Source of the DNA: an uncultured Gammaproteobacteria bacterium
GTDB taxonomy: Bacteria; Pseudomonadota; Gammaproteobacteria; Pseudomonadales; Ketobacteraceae
Direction of reading: 5' to 3'
Length of the DNA stretch: 55,267 nt
Assembly (NCBI GenBank): GCA_913063125.1
Contig: CAJXZM010000016.1
Span: 1-55,267, forward strand
The position numbers and the translations under genes are program-made. The notes beneath the pieces were generated by a model. That model was not told the origin of the DNA, ran no database searches, and saw only the letters and a program-made list of their open reading frames with translations. Shown in pieces: positions 55,236-55,267 of the stretch. Each line of letters opens with the position of its first letter. The first letter of the stretch is position 1.

Positions 55236-55267
55236 CTTTTGACTTTAAAAGCTTTTGTTCTCGTTTC

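Noticed and set aside
55236-55267. Possible end of a hupB-like gene on the minus strand
   Set aside because: None of the three frames in the last bases resembles the HU C-terminus, so nothing can be called.

Overview
The window reads as chromosomal DNA from a moderately low-GC gammaproteobacterium, probably a marine Pseudomonadales/Oceanospirillales-type organism. This is inferred from gene order recalled from Pseudomonas aeruginosa and from protein families; no search was run. The right two thirds (about 23,000-55,267) carry, in nearly the same order, genes that I recall in P. aeruginosa between PA1847 and PA1805: nfuA, metH, a cysI-type sulfite reductase with a DUF934 partner, an acrylyl-CoA-reductase-type oxidoreductase, sohB, nudC, fimL, dnaQ, a methyltransferase, gloB, mltD, an npp/yej-type peptide ABC transporter with two binding proteins, fabI and ppiD. 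I saw no transposase, phage gene, CRISPR array, rRNA or tRNA.

Layout. 1-1,502: tail of an unknown gene, a YbaK-type aminoacyl-tRNA deacylase, and a small orphan ORF after 433 bases without a clear gene. 1,581-8,142 (all minus): a MauG/CcpA-like dihaem lipoprotein, then an Na+/solute symporter encoded just behind an LtaS-like phosphoglycerol-transferase-family membrane enzyme, then an amphi-Trp protein with a cytosolic-type 5'-nucleotidase. 8,208-14,652 (minus): an AddA/AddB-type helicase-nuclease pair. 14,802-20,445: AroF-type DAHP synthase, a TRL-family lipoprotein, an OmpR/sensor-kinase pair, a LysR regulator and a divergent SRPBCC-domain lipoprotein. 20,520-22,863 (minus): an acyl-CoA dehydrogenase and an AraC-type regulator.

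The conserved block follows. nfuA (minus) and metH (plus) diverge around a strong inverted repeat; metH is followed 7 bases later by a MATE exporter. Next come the sulfite reductase and DUF934 genes, which overlap, a Kef-like antiporter, and a minus-strand series of oxidoreductase, sohB, a small membrane protein, nudC, fimL, dnaQ and a methyltransferase. rnhA, usually next to dnaQ, is absent from this spot. gloB and mltD run on the plus strand, face an HDOD-GAF signalling protein, and are followed by the five-gene npp operon, fabI and the convergent ppiD.

Functionally the window mixes housekeeping metabolism (methionine, aromatic amino acids, sulfur assimilation, fatty acids, Fe-S delivery, NAD turnover), envelope quality control (SohB, PpiD, MltD), signalling (FimL, HDOD-GAF, a two-component system) and transport. 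The most distinctive non-coding features are two very long perfect palindromes acting as terminators (22,910-22,960 and 53,135-53,186), a 30-base inverted repeat upstream of metH, and two long-span inverted repeats at 34,737-34,807 and 38,344-38,409. I did not find a convincing wholly new multi-gene system; the best leads are the LtaS-like/symporter pair, the HDOD-GAF insertion with its hexanucleotide repeat, and the CysI-DUF934 pair.
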